Under the pieces are notes generated by a model. That model saw only the letters and a list, made by a program, of their open reading frames with translations, did no database searches and was not told the DNA's origin. A DNA stretch of 64,000 nucleotides from Streptomyces sp. MP131-18. GTDB taxonomy: Bacteria > Actinomycetota > Actinomycetes > Streptomycetales > Streptomycetaceae. The stretch is from positions 1,568,754 through 1,632,753 of the forward strand of contig NZ_LZNS01000001.1 of NCBI RefSeq assembly GCF_001984575.1, given 5' to 3'. Shown here in pieces: positions 8,555-19,756 of this stretch (within the stretch, counting starts at the first letter, position 1; every line of letters begins with the position of its first letter). Made by a program: the position numbers and the translations under genes.

Positions 8555-9739
8555 TCAGGCCGTGGCACCGACCGGCCCGAGCAACATGCCGTCGCCCATC
8601 TCGCGCAGCACCAGCGCCAGCGCGCCGAGCACCTCCGCCCGGCCGCCGAGCGCCCCCGGCACCAGGGACAGCTGGCGGGCCGCGCTCGGTATGGCGTAAC
8701 GGCCGACCGAGTCGCGGATCGGCCCGAGAGCGATCTCGCCCGCCTCGGCGAGATCCCCGCCGAGGACGATGCGGCTGGGGTTGAGCAGATTGCACAGCTG
8801 CGCGACGCCGGTCCCGATGTGGCGGCCGATGTCGGCGACCACCCGGCGGCAGCCGGGATCGCCCTCGCGGGCCAGCTGCACGACCCGGTGCATCGTCAGG
8901 TCCTGGCCGTGGCTCGCGTGCAGCAGCGGGAGCACGTGCCGGGCCGCGGTGAACGTCTCCAGGCAGCCGCGGTTGCCGCACCGGCAGACCGGGCCCGACT
9001 CGTCCAGCGTGATGTGGCCGATCTCCCCCGCCGTTCCTCCGGGGCCGCGGTAGATCTGCCCGTTGATGACCAGGCCGGCGCCGACACCGCTGGCCACCTT
9101 GATGTACGCCAGGTCGCCCGAGCCGCGCCCGCTGCCCCAGACGAACTCGCCCAGCGCGCCGAGATTGGCGTCATTGTCCACATGGACCCTGACGCCCGTG
9201 CGCGCGGCCAGCTCCTCGCGCGGATTGGTGCCGCGCCAGCCCGGCAGGATCGCGGTGGAGCCGAGCGCCCCGGTCTCCACGTCGATCGGTCCCGGAACGC
9301 CCAGGCCGATGCCGATGATCTTCGCGCGGTCGACGCCGGCCACCCCGAGCAGCCGGGCGACCAGCTTCTCGGCCCGGCCGAAGCCCTGGTCGGCGGAGGA
9401 GTCCACGTCGAACGGCTCGGCCTCCTCGGCCAGCACCTGGTGGGCCAGATTGCCCACGGCCACGCGCAGATGGGAGTGCCCGAAGTCGACGCCGACGACG
9501 ATGCCCGCGTCGCTGGAGAGCGACACGCTCCGCGCCCGCCGGCCGCCGGCCGAGGTGGTGCGCACCTCGACGGTGCCAAGCTCCTTCAATTCCCGAACAA
9601 TATTGGACACCGTCGCCGCGGACAGTCCCGTGGTCCTGGCGATGTCCGCCTGGGTCAGTGAACCGGCCGCCCGCACGGCGCGGACCACCCTCTCCAGGTT
9701 GGCCCGGTGCAGCGAGGACTGCGACCCCGGAGTCTCCAC
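8555..9739 (-). CDS. rok7B7: ROK-family transcriptional regulator, Rok7B7 type
   Basis: Sugar-responsive regulator of 394 residues. An N-terminal winged helix-turn-helix (about residues 10-70, LTQADIARTTGLSAATVSNIVREL) is followed by an actin/hexokinase-like ROK domain with the phosphate motif VVGVDFGHSHLRVAVG, the zinc-binding segment CRCGNRGCLET and the ROK signature before it (GGTAGEIGHIT). The GTG start is used. It stands between the xylFGH-type and ngcEFG-type transporters exactly as SCO6008 (Rok7B7) does in S. coelicolor, where it controls xylose uptake and carbon catabolite regulation. The same role is inferred here. Transcribed in the same direction as both transporters. Confidence 0.9.
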   Translation of the reverse strand: METPGSQSSLHRANLERVVRAVRAAGSLTQADIARTTGLSAATVSNIVRELKELGTVEVRTTSAGGRRARSVSLSSDAGIVVGVDFGHSHLRVAVGNLAHQVLAEEAEPFDVDSSADQGFGRAEKLVARLLGVAGVDRAKIIGIGLGVPGPIDVETGALGSTAILPGWRGTNPREELAARTGVRVHVDNDANLGALGEFVWGSGRGSGDLAYIKVASGVGAGLVINGQIYRGPGGTAGEIGHITLDESGPVCRCGNRGCLETFTAARHVLPLLHASHGQDLTMHRVVQLAREGDPGCRRVVADIGRHIGTGVAQLCNLLNPSRIVLGGDLAEAGEIALGPIRDSVGRYAIPSAARQLSLVPGALGGRAEVLGALALVLREMGDGMLLGPVGATA

Positions 9740-9910
9740 GGCTCACTCCACTTCCCGTCTCGGGCGGGCGCCACGGTGGGCCCGCCGGCCGCTCCGACAG
9801 CGGTAGGAGACGGCGCCGGGCCCACTATATGAACTCAAGGGCTGGCGTGGGAGAACAGCAGGGAAACCGCTTGCCCTTCCGAGGTGTCGAGGTGTCCGGG
9901 AATGGCCTTG

Positions 9911-10774
9911 CTACCGCACCGCGCCCGCCGTCAGCCCCGTCTGCACCTGCCGCTGGAAGGTGATGTAGACGACCAGGACCGGCAGCATCGCCATCGTCAC
10001 GCCCGCGTACAGCGCACCCCAGTCGCCCTCGTAGCCCTGCTGCACCATCAGCGCGGCCAGTCCCTGCGGCAGCACCGCATCGTCCGGGTCGCCGATGTTC
10101 AGCACCCTGGGCAGGACGAACTGGTTCCACTGGCCGAGGAAGTTGAAGATCCCGATGCTGATGAGTCCGGGCTGGGCCATCGGCATCATGATCTGGAAGA
10201 ACGTCCTGGTGTGCGACGCGCCGTCCAGGGTGGCCGCCTCCTGCACGCCGGTGGGCAGGGTGCGGAAGAAGGAGACCAGGAAGAAGATGGTGAACGGCAG
10301 CGAGTAGGCGATGTAGACGATGATGAGGCCCTGCCGGGTGTTCAGCAGACCGAAGTTGTTCAGAATGAAGAAGAGCGGCACCAGCGCGAGGAACACCGGA
10401 AACATCATTCCGCCCACGAACAGCAGGTGGATGAGGCGGTTGCCGCGGAAGGTGAACCGCGCCAGGACGTAGGCCGCCATGGAGCCCAGGAGCATCGTGC
10501 CGGTCAGCGATCCCGCCAGGATGATCAGCGAGTTCATGGTGTAGCGGCCGATGTCCGCGTTGGTCCACGCGTTGGTGAAGTTGTCCCACTCCAGGCCCGT
10601 GGGCAGGCCGAACGGGTCCGAGACCAGGTCCGCGTGCGGGCGGAGACTGGAGATCACGACCCAGATCAGCGGCCCGGCGGCCAGGATGACCCACACCACG
10701 AGGAAGGAGTGGGCGAAGACGTTGAGCACACCGCCGGTACGCTCGCCGGCTTCTCTGTGCTGCTGCTCGCTCAT
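9911..10774 (-). CDS. ngcG: carbohydrate ABC transporter permease (MalG type)
   Basis: Inner-membrane permease of a CUT1 oligosaccharide importer, 287 residues with six predicted membrane spans. The EAA loop is visible near residue 190 as EAATLDGASHTRTFFQIMMPMAQPG, with an atypical tail. Its start is preceded by a GGAG-like site (TCACCTGGGGAGATC). It lies 25 bases behind the MalF-type partner. The locus order binding protein-permease-permease without an own ATPase gene is typical of streptomycete CUT1 systems that share the MsiK ATPase. By position this corresponds to the third gene of the S. coelicolor NgcE locus (SCO6005-SCO6007) for chitobiose uptake. Confidence 0.85.
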   Translation of the reverse strand: MSEQQHREAGERTGGVLNVFAHSFLVVWVILAAGPLIWVVISSLRPHADLVSDPFGLPTGLEWDNFTNAWTNADIGRYTMNSLIILAGSLTGTMLLGSMAAYVLARFTFRGNRLIHLLFVGGMMFPVFLALVPLFFILNNFGLLNTRQGLIIVYIAYSLPFTIFFLVSFFRTLPTGVQEAATLDGASHTRTFFQIMMPMAQPGLISIGIFNFLGQWNQFVLPRVLNIGDPDDAVLPQGLAALMVQQGYEGDWGALYAGVTMAMLPVLVVYITFQRQVQTGLTAGAVR

Positions 10775-10799
10775 GCGAAGATCTCCCCAGGTGAGGCGT

Positions 10800-11825
10800 T
10801 CAGTACTCGATCCGATCCCGGCGGCCCACGAGCATCATCAGCACCGAGAAGACGAGGGTGACGAGGAATAGGGCCACGCCGATGGCGGTGGCGTAGCCGG
10901 CCTGGCCGTCGCGGAACGCCTTCTCGAAGAGATAGGTCGGCACGACGTCCATTCCGTGCTCCGGCACCATGACGTTCACCAGCGCAAAGGCGTCCAGGGC
11001 CTGGATGCCCATGTAGATCCAGCCGGTGCGGATCGTCTCCCAGGTCAGCGGGAACGTGATGCGGAAGAACGTCACGGTCCGCCCGGCACCGTCGAGCAGC
11101 GACGCCTCGTAGATCTCCCGGGGGATCGAGCTCATCGCGGCCGAGAACAGCACCACGTAGAAGCCGACGAAGGACCAGCACAGCACGGCCAGCACGCACC
11201 ACAGCGCCAGGTCGCCGCCGAGCCAGTCCTCCTGGCGCCAGGAGTCGAGGCCGACCGCGCCGAGCCCCTCGTTGAGGATGCCGCTGCGCGGGCTGTAGAT
11301 GCGGGCGAAGATCACCGCGATGATCGCCAGGGACAGCACCTGCGGGAAGAAGTAGACGATCTTGTAGAAGCGGGAGCCGAAGACCCCGGAGACCGTCTCG
11401 TTGCTCCGCTGCCTGCCGCCCGCGTTCACCATGTAGGCGAAGAACAGGCCGAGGGAAAGCGTGATGACGGGCGCCAGGACGAGCAGCACCAGGCTGTTGC
11501 CCATGGCGTCCCAGAACTTGTCGTCGTTCCAGAGGCGTTCGTAGTTCTCGAAACCGGTGAACGTGTAATTGCTGCTGAAACCCGACCAGTCCGTCATCGA
11601 GTAGTAGAACGCCTGGAGAAATGGCGACACCACGAAGAGCAGATAGACCAGCAGCGGCAGCGAAAGGAACCAGGTGATGAACCGGTACTTGTCCAGCGTC
11701 CGGTAACGCCGGTCGTACCGCACGCGCTGGGGAGTGAGCCGGGGCGGCAGGAAGAACGCCGCCGCTAGGTGCAATCTGGTGGTGGGAGGCAGGCTCGCGG
11801 CCTCCCGTTCTTTGCGGACTTCCAT
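10800..11825 (-). CDS. ngcF: carbohydrate ABC transporter permease (MalF type)
   Basis: Second permease of the CUT1 importer, 341 residues. A long N-terminal cytoplasmic segment (about 45 residues, rich in Arg and Pro) precedes six membrane spans; the EAA loop appears as EIYEASLLDGAGRTVTFFRI with the following TFPLTWETI. It would pair with the downstream permease to form the channel and use a shared ATPase (MsiK), none being encoded here. The start ATG at 11825 follows the solute-binding protein gene by 16 bases with GGAGGGG upstream, so the three genes form one operon. Confidence 0.87.
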   Translation of the reverse strand: MEVRKEREAASLPPTTRLHLAAAFFLPPRLTPQRVRYDRRYRTLDKYRFITWFLSLPLLVYLLFVVSPFLQAFYYSMTDWSGFSSNYTFTGFENYERLWNDDKFWDAMGNSLVLLVLAPVITLSLGLFFAYMVNAGGRQRSNETVSGVFGSRFYKIVYFFPQVLSLAIIAVIFARIYSPRSGILNEGLGAVGLDSWRQEDWLGGDLALWCVLAVLCWSFVGFYVVLFSAAMSSIPREIYEASLLDGAGRTVTFFRITFPLTWETIRTGWIYMGIQALDAFALVNVMVPEHGMDVVPTYLFEKAFRDGQAGYATAIGVALFLVTLVFSVLMMLVGRRDRIEY

Positions 11826-11841
11826 ACCGCCCCTCCCCCGG

Positions 11842-13260
11842 TCAGATGTGCTGGAACTTCGTGATCGAGTCGTCCTGAGCCGTGGCGTCGGCGGCCCGCT
11901 GGCAGCGGGTGATCGCCTCGTCGGGCTCGATCTCGCCGGCCATCATGGCCGCGATGGCGCCGCCGATCTCCTCGTTGTTGAGCTGGCGGTACCAGTCGGG
12001 CATCCGGGGGATCAGCAGATTGTCGCCCGCGGCGGCCAGGGTCTCGCTGGCACTGGTGAGGCCGGGCGGCAGGGTGAGCCCGTCGGCGGCGCCGCGCACG
12101 CACGTCAGGGAGGAGACCAGCTCGGTGAAGTTCCGCGTGGACTCGGCGCCGAGCATGATGCGCAGGAATTCAAGACCGCCCGGGACATTGGCCGCATCGG
12201 CGGGGACGAAGAACGGCTCGCTGCCCGACGCCCAGATCGTCTCGAAGGGCATGGCGTCGGAGGAGTCCAGGCTGGTGGGCGGCCCCACCGCCATCTCGAA
12301 GTCCTCCGGGGTGTTCTGCGCGGACTCGTTCTCCACCCAGGAGCCGTTGGGGATGAACAGGGCCCGGCCCTGGTTCCACTCGTCCTGCGACTCCTCGTGG
12401 GTCAGCCCCGGGCTGCCCTGGAGGATGTAACCGCGCGCCGCCAGCTCGTAGTACGCCTCGAACGCGGCGCGGACCGCATCGTGGCGCCAGGCGTTGGGCT
12501 CCAGGTTGTCAATGGCACGCAGGACATCGGCGCCGCCGATCTTCCCGATGAACGGGTAGAGCGTGAAGTTGAAGTAGTAGGGATAAACGCCGGGATAGGT
12601 CCAGCCGGCGATGCCCTCCTGCTTGGCCTTCTCGCATACGGCGATCATCTCGTCCCACGTGCGCGGATACTCCACCTCCAGCCGTTCCAGCGCGGTACGC
12701 GAGTACCACTGGCCGTAGACGGTGTAGGCGTAGTTGAACTGGTAGACGGGGTCGCTGCCGAACTGGCCCATCTCGACGACGCCCGGCATCAGCGTGTCCC
12801 GGACCGTGACCGAGGGGTCGTCGAGGGACGGCGCGTCCAGCAGCTCGGTGAGGTCGTGCACCTGATCGTTGCGGAGCAGCGCGGCGATGTCCATGGCGTC
12901 CGCACCGCTGTTGTTGATGACGTCCGGCGGGTCGCCCTGCACCATGCGGGGCTGGAGCCTGGTCCGGATCTCGGTGGTCTTGGTGTGGTCGACGGAGCCG
13001 TAGCTGCCCTGGTAGATCTCCTCGGCGTCGAGGGCGTACTGGTCGCCGAAACCGCCGTCGAAGATGACGACTTCGAGCTCGGCGTCCGGGCTGACGCCGA
13101 ACGGATTGGAGTCGGTGGCCTCCTGACGCTCGACGCTGTCGCCGTCGTCGCCGCCACTGGCACAGGAGGACAGGGCACCGACGGCCGGGATGGTGAACAG
13201 CCCCGCCGCTGCGGACCTCCTGATCAGCGTGCGGCGGTTGAGGTACGGACTGGAAGTCAT
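11842..13260 (-). CDS. ngcE: carbohydrate ABC transporter substrate-binding lipoprotein, NgcE type
   Basis: Extracellular binding protein of 472 residues. The N-terminus NRRTLIRRSAAAGLF carries an arginine pair and a hydrophobic core ending in LSSC, so it looks like a twin-arginine-exported lipoprotein; this settles the start at the ATG 13260, which has GAGGA upstream. The remainder matches family 1 extracellular solute-binding proteins (GGFGDQYALDAEEIYQ, aromatic-rich WTYPGVYPYYFNF). Gene order places it with NgcE of S. coelicolor (SCO6005), a binding protein for N-acetylglucosamine oligomers; the substrate is inferred from context and from the DasR-like operator 58 bases upstream. Confidence 0.87.
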   Translation of the reverse strand: MTSSPYLNRRTLIRRSAAAGLFTIPAVGALSSCASGGDDGDSVERQEATDSNPFGVSPDAELEVVIFDGGFGDQYALDAEEIYQGSYGSVDHTKTTEIRTRLQPRMVQGDPPDVINNSGADAMDIAALLRNDQVHDLTELLDAPSLDDPSVTVRDTLMPGVVEMGQFGSDPVYQFNYAYTVYGQWYSRTALERLEVEYPRTWDEMIAVCEKAKQEGIAGWTYPGVYPYYFNFTLYPFIGKIGGADVLRAIDNLEPNAWRHDAVRAAFEAYYELAARGYILQGSPGLTHEESQDEWNQGRALFIPNGSWVENESAQNTPEDFEMAVGPPTSLDSSDAMPFETIWASGSEPFFVPADAANVPGGLEFLRIMLGAESTRNFTELVSSLTCVRGAADGLTLPPGLTSASETLAAAGDNLLIPRMPDWYRQLNNEEIGGAIAAMMAGEIEPDEAITRCQRAADATAQDDSITKFQHI

Positions 13261-13317
13261 GTTCAAGTCCTCGCCTTCACAAGGGACGCGGGCGGTAGGT
13301 CGCCGCCGGAATCCCCG

Positions 13318-13333
13318 ACAGGTATAGTCCACT
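13318..13333. promoter_or_regulatory. DasR-responsive-element-like operator upstream of ngcE
   Basis: ACAGGTATAGTCCACT matches 13 of 16 positions of the classical dre palindrome ACTGGTCTAGACCACT bound by the GntR-family regulator DasR. It lies 58 bases upstream of the ngcE start, the right position for repression of a GlcNAc or chitobiose transporter. The match was made by eye against a remembered consensus. Confidence 0.6.
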
Positions 13334-13409
13334 TGGCGCGGCCGCGAAAGATCGCGGACTGGATCGCCCACAGGCTTTTCCGAGTTGAGATCTCCGCGAC
13401 ACACAGCGA

Positions 13410-13441
13410 GGCCGCCCTCCTCAAGGAACGGGAGGGCGGCC
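13410..13441 (-). terminator. terminator of the aconitase gene
   Basis: GGCCGCCCTCC (13410-13420) pairs perfectly with GGAGGGCGGCC (13431-13441) around a 10-base loop, about 70 bases past the aconitase stop on the minus strand. Confidence 0.8.
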
Positions 13442-13512
13442 CCGGTGGCGTGCGGCGATGACTCCGCGTCGCCGGTGTCCCGGCGTCGGACGGACGCCGG
13501 GAAAGGTGTCGG

Positions 13513-16314
<2,802 letters not shown>

Positions 16315-16366
16315 CTAAGCTGGCCGCCGGGGGCGATGCGGTGGCAGCGTCGTCCTGTCACCAGAT

Positions 16367-16382
16367 ATCTCGATGTCGAGAT
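16367..16382. promoter_or_regulatory. palindromic operator candidate, acnA side
   Basis: TATCTCGA-TG-TCGAGATA is a perfect palindrome with 8-base arms when flanks 16366 and 16383 are counted, 133 bases upstream of the acnA start. It sits in an AT-richer patch and shares the ATCTC...GAGAT ends with the site near murA2. The form resembles MarR-family operators, but no MarR gene is present in the window. Confidence 0.5.
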
Positions 16383-16410
16383 AACCCTAACGCATGCGCG
16401 CCCGCGGCTC

Positions 16411-16548
16411 ATGCGCAAGACCGCCCGCGTCGCCGCCCCGGCGGCCGTGCTCGGGGCGGGCCTCGCGCCGGCGGCGCCGACCTCGGGCGCGTCGCCGCAC
16501 ACGGCGAGTCAGGACGATCCGGCGCCGCAAAGCGGGGAGGGCGGGTAA
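16411..16548 (+). CDS. possible small secreted peptide
   Basis: A 45-residue frame starting MRKTARVAAPAAVLGAGL, a short positively charged start and an Ala-rich hydrophobic core that could be a signal peptide, followed by a small polar tail ending SGEGG. The ribosome binding site is not convincing. The surrounding DNA is so GC-rich that open frames arise by chance, so this is a candidate only. No family recognised. Confidence 0.25.
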   Translation: MRKTARVAAPAAVLGAGLAPAAPTSGASPHTASQDDPAPQSGEGG

Positions 16549-16798
16549 AGCCTGCGCCGGCCGGGGTGCGGCCGGATCGCGCAACCGGGCGGACCGCCGT
16601 ACGGGGGTCCGCGCCGCCGCCGGCGGCCGGGACCGTTCCGCTCGGCCCCGGTGTTCAGGCCCGACACGCCGCCGCGGCCCGGAAGGGGGACGCTCCCGGC
16701 CGTCGCTCGTCCGAGTGGGCCGCACGGCCGTCCGCGGGACGGCGACACGCCGACGCTCCGGCGCGTCATCACCCGAACGGCCCCCACCGACACGCCTC

Positions 16799-16814
16799 AT
16801 CTCATATGTGAGAT
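16799..16814. promoter_or_regulatory. palindromic operator candidate, murA2 side
   Basis: ATCTCA-TATG-TGAGAT, with its right end 12 bases before the murA2 ATG, overlapping a possible -10 element TAAGCT (16814-16819). It has the same outer ends and total length as the palindrome on the acnA side. Because the MurA-like protein carries its own XRE DNA-binding domain, autoregulation is an attractive reading. Confidence 0.5.
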
Positions 16815-16826
16815 AAGCTCGATAGC

Positions 16827-18356
16827 ATGATCGATGACTACCTCGCCCGGATCGGTCAGCTCATTCGGGACGCACGCCAACATCGCGGCTGGACGCAGGT
16901 ACAGCTCGCGGAAGCACTCGGGACCAGCCAGAGCGCGGTCAATCGCATCGAGCGAGGCAATCAGAACATCAGCCTTGAGATGATCGCGCGCATCGGCGAA
17001 GCCCTGGACAGCGAGATCGTCTCGCTCGGCTACGCCGGCCCGATGCATCTGCGGGTGGTCGGCGGACGGCGGCTGCACGGCAGCATCGACGTCAAGACGA
17101 GTAAGAACGCCTGCGTCGCGCTGCTCTGCGCCACCCTGCTCAACTCGGGCCGCACCGTGCTGCGCCGGGTCGCCAGGATCGAGGAGGTCTTCCGCATCCT
17201 CGAAGTCCTCGGCTCGATCGGCGTCCGCAGCCGCTGGATCAACGAGGGCGCCGACCTGGAGATCATCCCCCCGGCCGAGCTGGATCTCGACGCGATCGAC
17301 CACGAGGCGGCGCGCCGCACCCGGAGCATCATCATGTTCCTCGGTCCGCTGCTGCACCGCATGGACCACTTCAAGATCCCCTACGCGGGCGGCTGCGACC
17401 TGGGCACGCGCACGGTCGAGCCGCACATGATGGCGCTGCGGCGCTTCGGACTCGACGTCACCGCGACCGAGGGCATGTACCACGCCACGGTCAACCGGCA
17501 GATCGGGCCGGAGCGGGCCATCGTGCTGACCGAGCGCGGGGACACCGTCACGGAGAACGCGCTGCTCGCCGCCGCCCGCCACGACGGGGTCACCGTCATC
17601 AGGAACGCGTCGTCCAACTACATGGTCCAGGACCTGTGCTTCTTCCTTGAGCAGCTCGGGGTGCGGATCGACGGGGTCGGCACGACCACGCTCGCCGTGC
17701 ACGGCGTGCCGGAGATCGACCGGGACGTGGACTACTCGCCCTCGGAGGACCCGGTCGAGGCGATGAGCCTGATCGCCGCCGCGGTGGTCACCGAGTCGCA
17801 GCTGACGATCCGCCGGGTGCCGCTGGAGTTCCTGGAGATCGAGCTGGCCGTTCTGGAGGGTATGGGCCTGGACCACGATCTCGGCCCCGAGTACGCGGCG
17901 GACAACGGACGCACCCGGCTGGCCGACCTGACGGTGCGGCCCTCCAAGCTCGAAGCGCCGATCGACAAGATCCACCCGATGCCGTTCCCCGGCCTCAACA
18001 TCGACAATGCGCCGTTCTTCGCGGCCATCGCGGCCTCGGCGCACGGCTCGACGCTGATCCACGACTGGGTCTACGACAACCGCGCCATCTACCTCACCGA
18101 CCTCAACCGTCTGGGCGGCCGGCTCCAGCTGCTCGACCCGCACCGGGTGCTGGTGGAGGGCCCGACGCGGTGGCGGGCGGCCGAGATGATGTGCCCGCCC
18201 GCGCTGCGGCCCGCGGTGGTCGTCCTGCTGGCGATGATGGCCGCCGAGGGGACCTCCGTCCTGCGGAACGTCTACGTCATCAACCGCGGCTACGAGGATC
18301 TGGCCGAGCGGCTGAACTCGGTGGGTGCGCAGATCGAGACGTTCCGGGACATCTGA
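16827..18356 (+). CDS. murA: UDP-N-acetylglucosamine 1-carboxyvinyltransferase with N-terminal XRE domain
   Basis: 509-residue fusion. Residues 8-66 form an XRE/Cro helix-turn-helix (WTQVQLAEALGTSQSAVNRIERG); residues 75-505 are an EPSP/MurA-type enolpyruvyltransferase. The Lys/Asn pair of the active site is seen in VKTSKNA (K90, N94) and the catalytic, fosfomycin-targeted cysteine in AGGCDLGTRTVEPH (C190); the Asp base lies in FPGLNIDNAPF. It may therefore be an active second MurA for peptidoglycan precursor synthesis with built-in DNA binding, as known for the SCO5998-type copy. No Shine-Dalgarno is visible before the ATG, so a leaderless or near-leaderless message is possible. A terminator hairpin follows. 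Confidence 0.9.
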   Translation: MIDDYLARIGQLIRDARQHRGWTQVQLAEALGTSQSAVNRIERGNQNISLEMIARIGEALDSEIVSLGYAGPMHLRVVGGRRLHGSIDVKTSKNACVALLCATLLNSGRTVLRRVARIEEVFRILEVLGSIGVRSRWINEGADLEIIPPAELDLDAIDHEAARRTRSIIMFLGPLLHRMDHFKIPYAGGCDLGTRTVEPHMMALRRFGLDVTATEGMYHATVNRQIGPERAIVLTERGDTVTENALLAAARHDGVTVIRNASSNYMVQDLCFFLEQLGVRIDGVGTTTLAVHGVPEIDRDVDYSPSEDPVEAMSLIAAAVVTESQLTIRRVPLEFLEIELAVLEGMGLDHDLGPEYAADNGRTRLADLTVRPSKLEAPIDKIHPMPFPGLNIDNAPFFAAIAASAHGSTLIHDWVYDNRAIYLTDLNRLGGRLQLLDPHRVLVEGPTRWRAAEMMCPPALRPAVVVLLAMMAAEGTSVLRNVYVINRGYEDLAERLNSVGAQIETFRDI

Positions 18357-18377
18357 TGCGCCGCCCGTCCCACGGGC

Positions 18378-18405
18378 CCCCCGCGGGGCGGAGGGTCCGC
18401 GGGGG
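18378..18405 (+). terminator. terminator hairpin after murA2
   Basis: CCCCCGCGG (18378-18386) pairs with CCGCGGGGG (18397-18405) around a 10-base loop, 22 bases past the murA2 stop. Confidence 0.65.
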
Positions 18406-18543
18406 CATACTGGGGGGAGTCACGATTCGGTCGCGTTTTCCTCACCGGACCGGCCAATTCCGCCGGGCCGCATGACCCGGGGCGTTCCGGGGGATCGTGC
18501 TCACAGGACCGGTGAACACCCGGCTGCGGTGAGGAGTTCCGTC

Positions 18544-18819
18544 ATGGACCAGGCACTGGACAACAGGCTGGACAAGAGGCTCGACAACAAGGCGACCGGG
18601 CGGACGCTCGTCCTCTTCGGCGCCACGTTCGTGCTCGCGGTGCTCGCTTCCCCGGTGTTCGTGCTCTACGAACTGCTGCTCGGCGCCTTCGGCCTGGTCG
18701 CCACGGGCCTGCTCACCCGCGGCAGGGAGGGCACCAAGGCGCGGGCGGCCACCGTCGTCTTCGCCGGGCTGCTGGCCGGGAGCCTGCCGTACCTGGCCGC
18801 CGCGCCCTTCGTCTCATGA
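18544..18819 (+). CDS. small membrane protein of unknown function
   Basis: 91 residues: a polar start with a near-repeat LDNRLDKRLDNK, then two hydrophobic spans (about residues 21-55, possibly a hairpin, and 68-88). The ATG is preceded by GAGGAG eight bases upstream. It converges with the GNAT gene so tightly that the two stop codons share TCATGA. No family recognised; likely a streptomycete-specific inner-membrane protein. Confidence 0.7.
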   Translation: MDQALDNRLDKRLDNKATGRTLVLFGATFVLAVLASPVFVLYELLLGAFGLVATGLLTRGREGTKARAATVVFAGLLAGSLPYLAAAPFVS

Positions 18820-19659
18820 CGGCAGGCGCAGCGCCACCCGGTCGCTGACGGGCCGGTAGCCGAGGCGCTGGTAGAGCGCGTTGGTCGTCGCATTCGCCAC
18901 ATCGGTGAACAGCACGATCTCCTCCGCCCCTGCCGCCAGGGCACGGCTGCCCGCCGCCGCGGTGACAGCCGCGGCATAGCCGCACCGGCGGTGTTCCGGC
19001 GGGGTGTAGACGAAGGCGACGCGCACGGTGCCCTCGATGCGCCGGGTCAGGGTCGCCATCGCGGCCGGAGCGCCGTCCTGGTGCTCCCAGAGCACGATGC
19101 CGTCGTGGCGCAGGCGGTCCTCGACGACCCCGGCCGCCGTGGCCGTCGGCATGCCGACCTCCGCGCAGAAGGCCGTGGCCCAGGCCGTCAGCAGGGCGCG
19201 GTCCGCCGCCGTGGCGCTCCTGGCCCGGCCGTGCGGGGCGGGCTCGGGCGCCGCGGGCGTGCCCAGCCGGTACAGCCGGGACCCGTAGGCGACGGCGGTC
19301 CCCGGGCCCCACGCCCGGGTGAACGCCGCGGCGGACTCCGCCGGCAGTTCGATCGCGGTGGGGGCGTGCTCCCCCACCGCTCCGGCCAGCAGTCCGGCCA
19401 GCGGCGCCACGGCGGACGCGGGGAGTCCGCTGACCTGCAGGCCGCCGGGCGGCGCGTGCACCAGCGCGGCCAGAACCCGGCCGTCCGCCTCCTGCCACCA
19501 GCCGAGCCAGGGCGGCGGCGCGCCGGCGGCCCGGCCGGCCGGGCGCCGCAGCGCGTCGGTGAGCGTGAGGAGGACCGTGTGCTCGACGGGCCGGGAGACG
19601 AGGAAGTCGCCGGCCGCCGCTACGAAGGCCCCGGCGTCATGCGTGGTGCGCCAGCTCAT
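18814..19659 (-). CDS. GNAT-family N-acetyltransferase
   Basis: 281 residues. The C-terminal half has the GNAT acetyl-CoA signature VAFVYTPPEHRRCGYAAAVTAAAGSRAL and the closing strand-helix VLFTDVANATTNALYQRLGYRPV. The N-terminal half (PVEHTVLLTLTDALRR) is a divergent first domain, as in two-domain acetyltransferases of actinobacteria. The start at 19659 is chosen because the protein begins MSWRTTHDAGAF there; upstream in-frame sequence is Cys/Arg-rich and unlike protein. Substrate unknown; cytoplasmic. Confidence 0.85.
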   Translation of the reverse strand: MSWRTTHDAGAFVAAAGDFLVSRPVEHTVLLTLTDALRRPAGRAAGAPPPWLGWWQEADGRVLAALVHAPPGGLQVSGLPASAVAPLAGLLAGAVGEHAPTAIELPAESAAAFTRAWGPGTAVAYGSRLYRLGTPAAPEPAPHGRARSATAADRALLTAWATAFCAEVGMPTATAAGVVEDRLRHDGIVLWEHQDGAPAAMATLTRRIEGTVRVAFVYTPPEHRRCGYAAAVTAAAGSRALAAGAEEIVLFTDVANATTNALYQRLGYRPVSDRVALRLPS

Positions 19660-19756
19660 CGCCCCATCGTGGACGCCCGCACGCCCGGCGCACCACATCT
19701 TTTGCGCGCGGGCGTCCGGGCCGCGCGCCGACCGGACGGGCGCTGAGCACTGAGCG

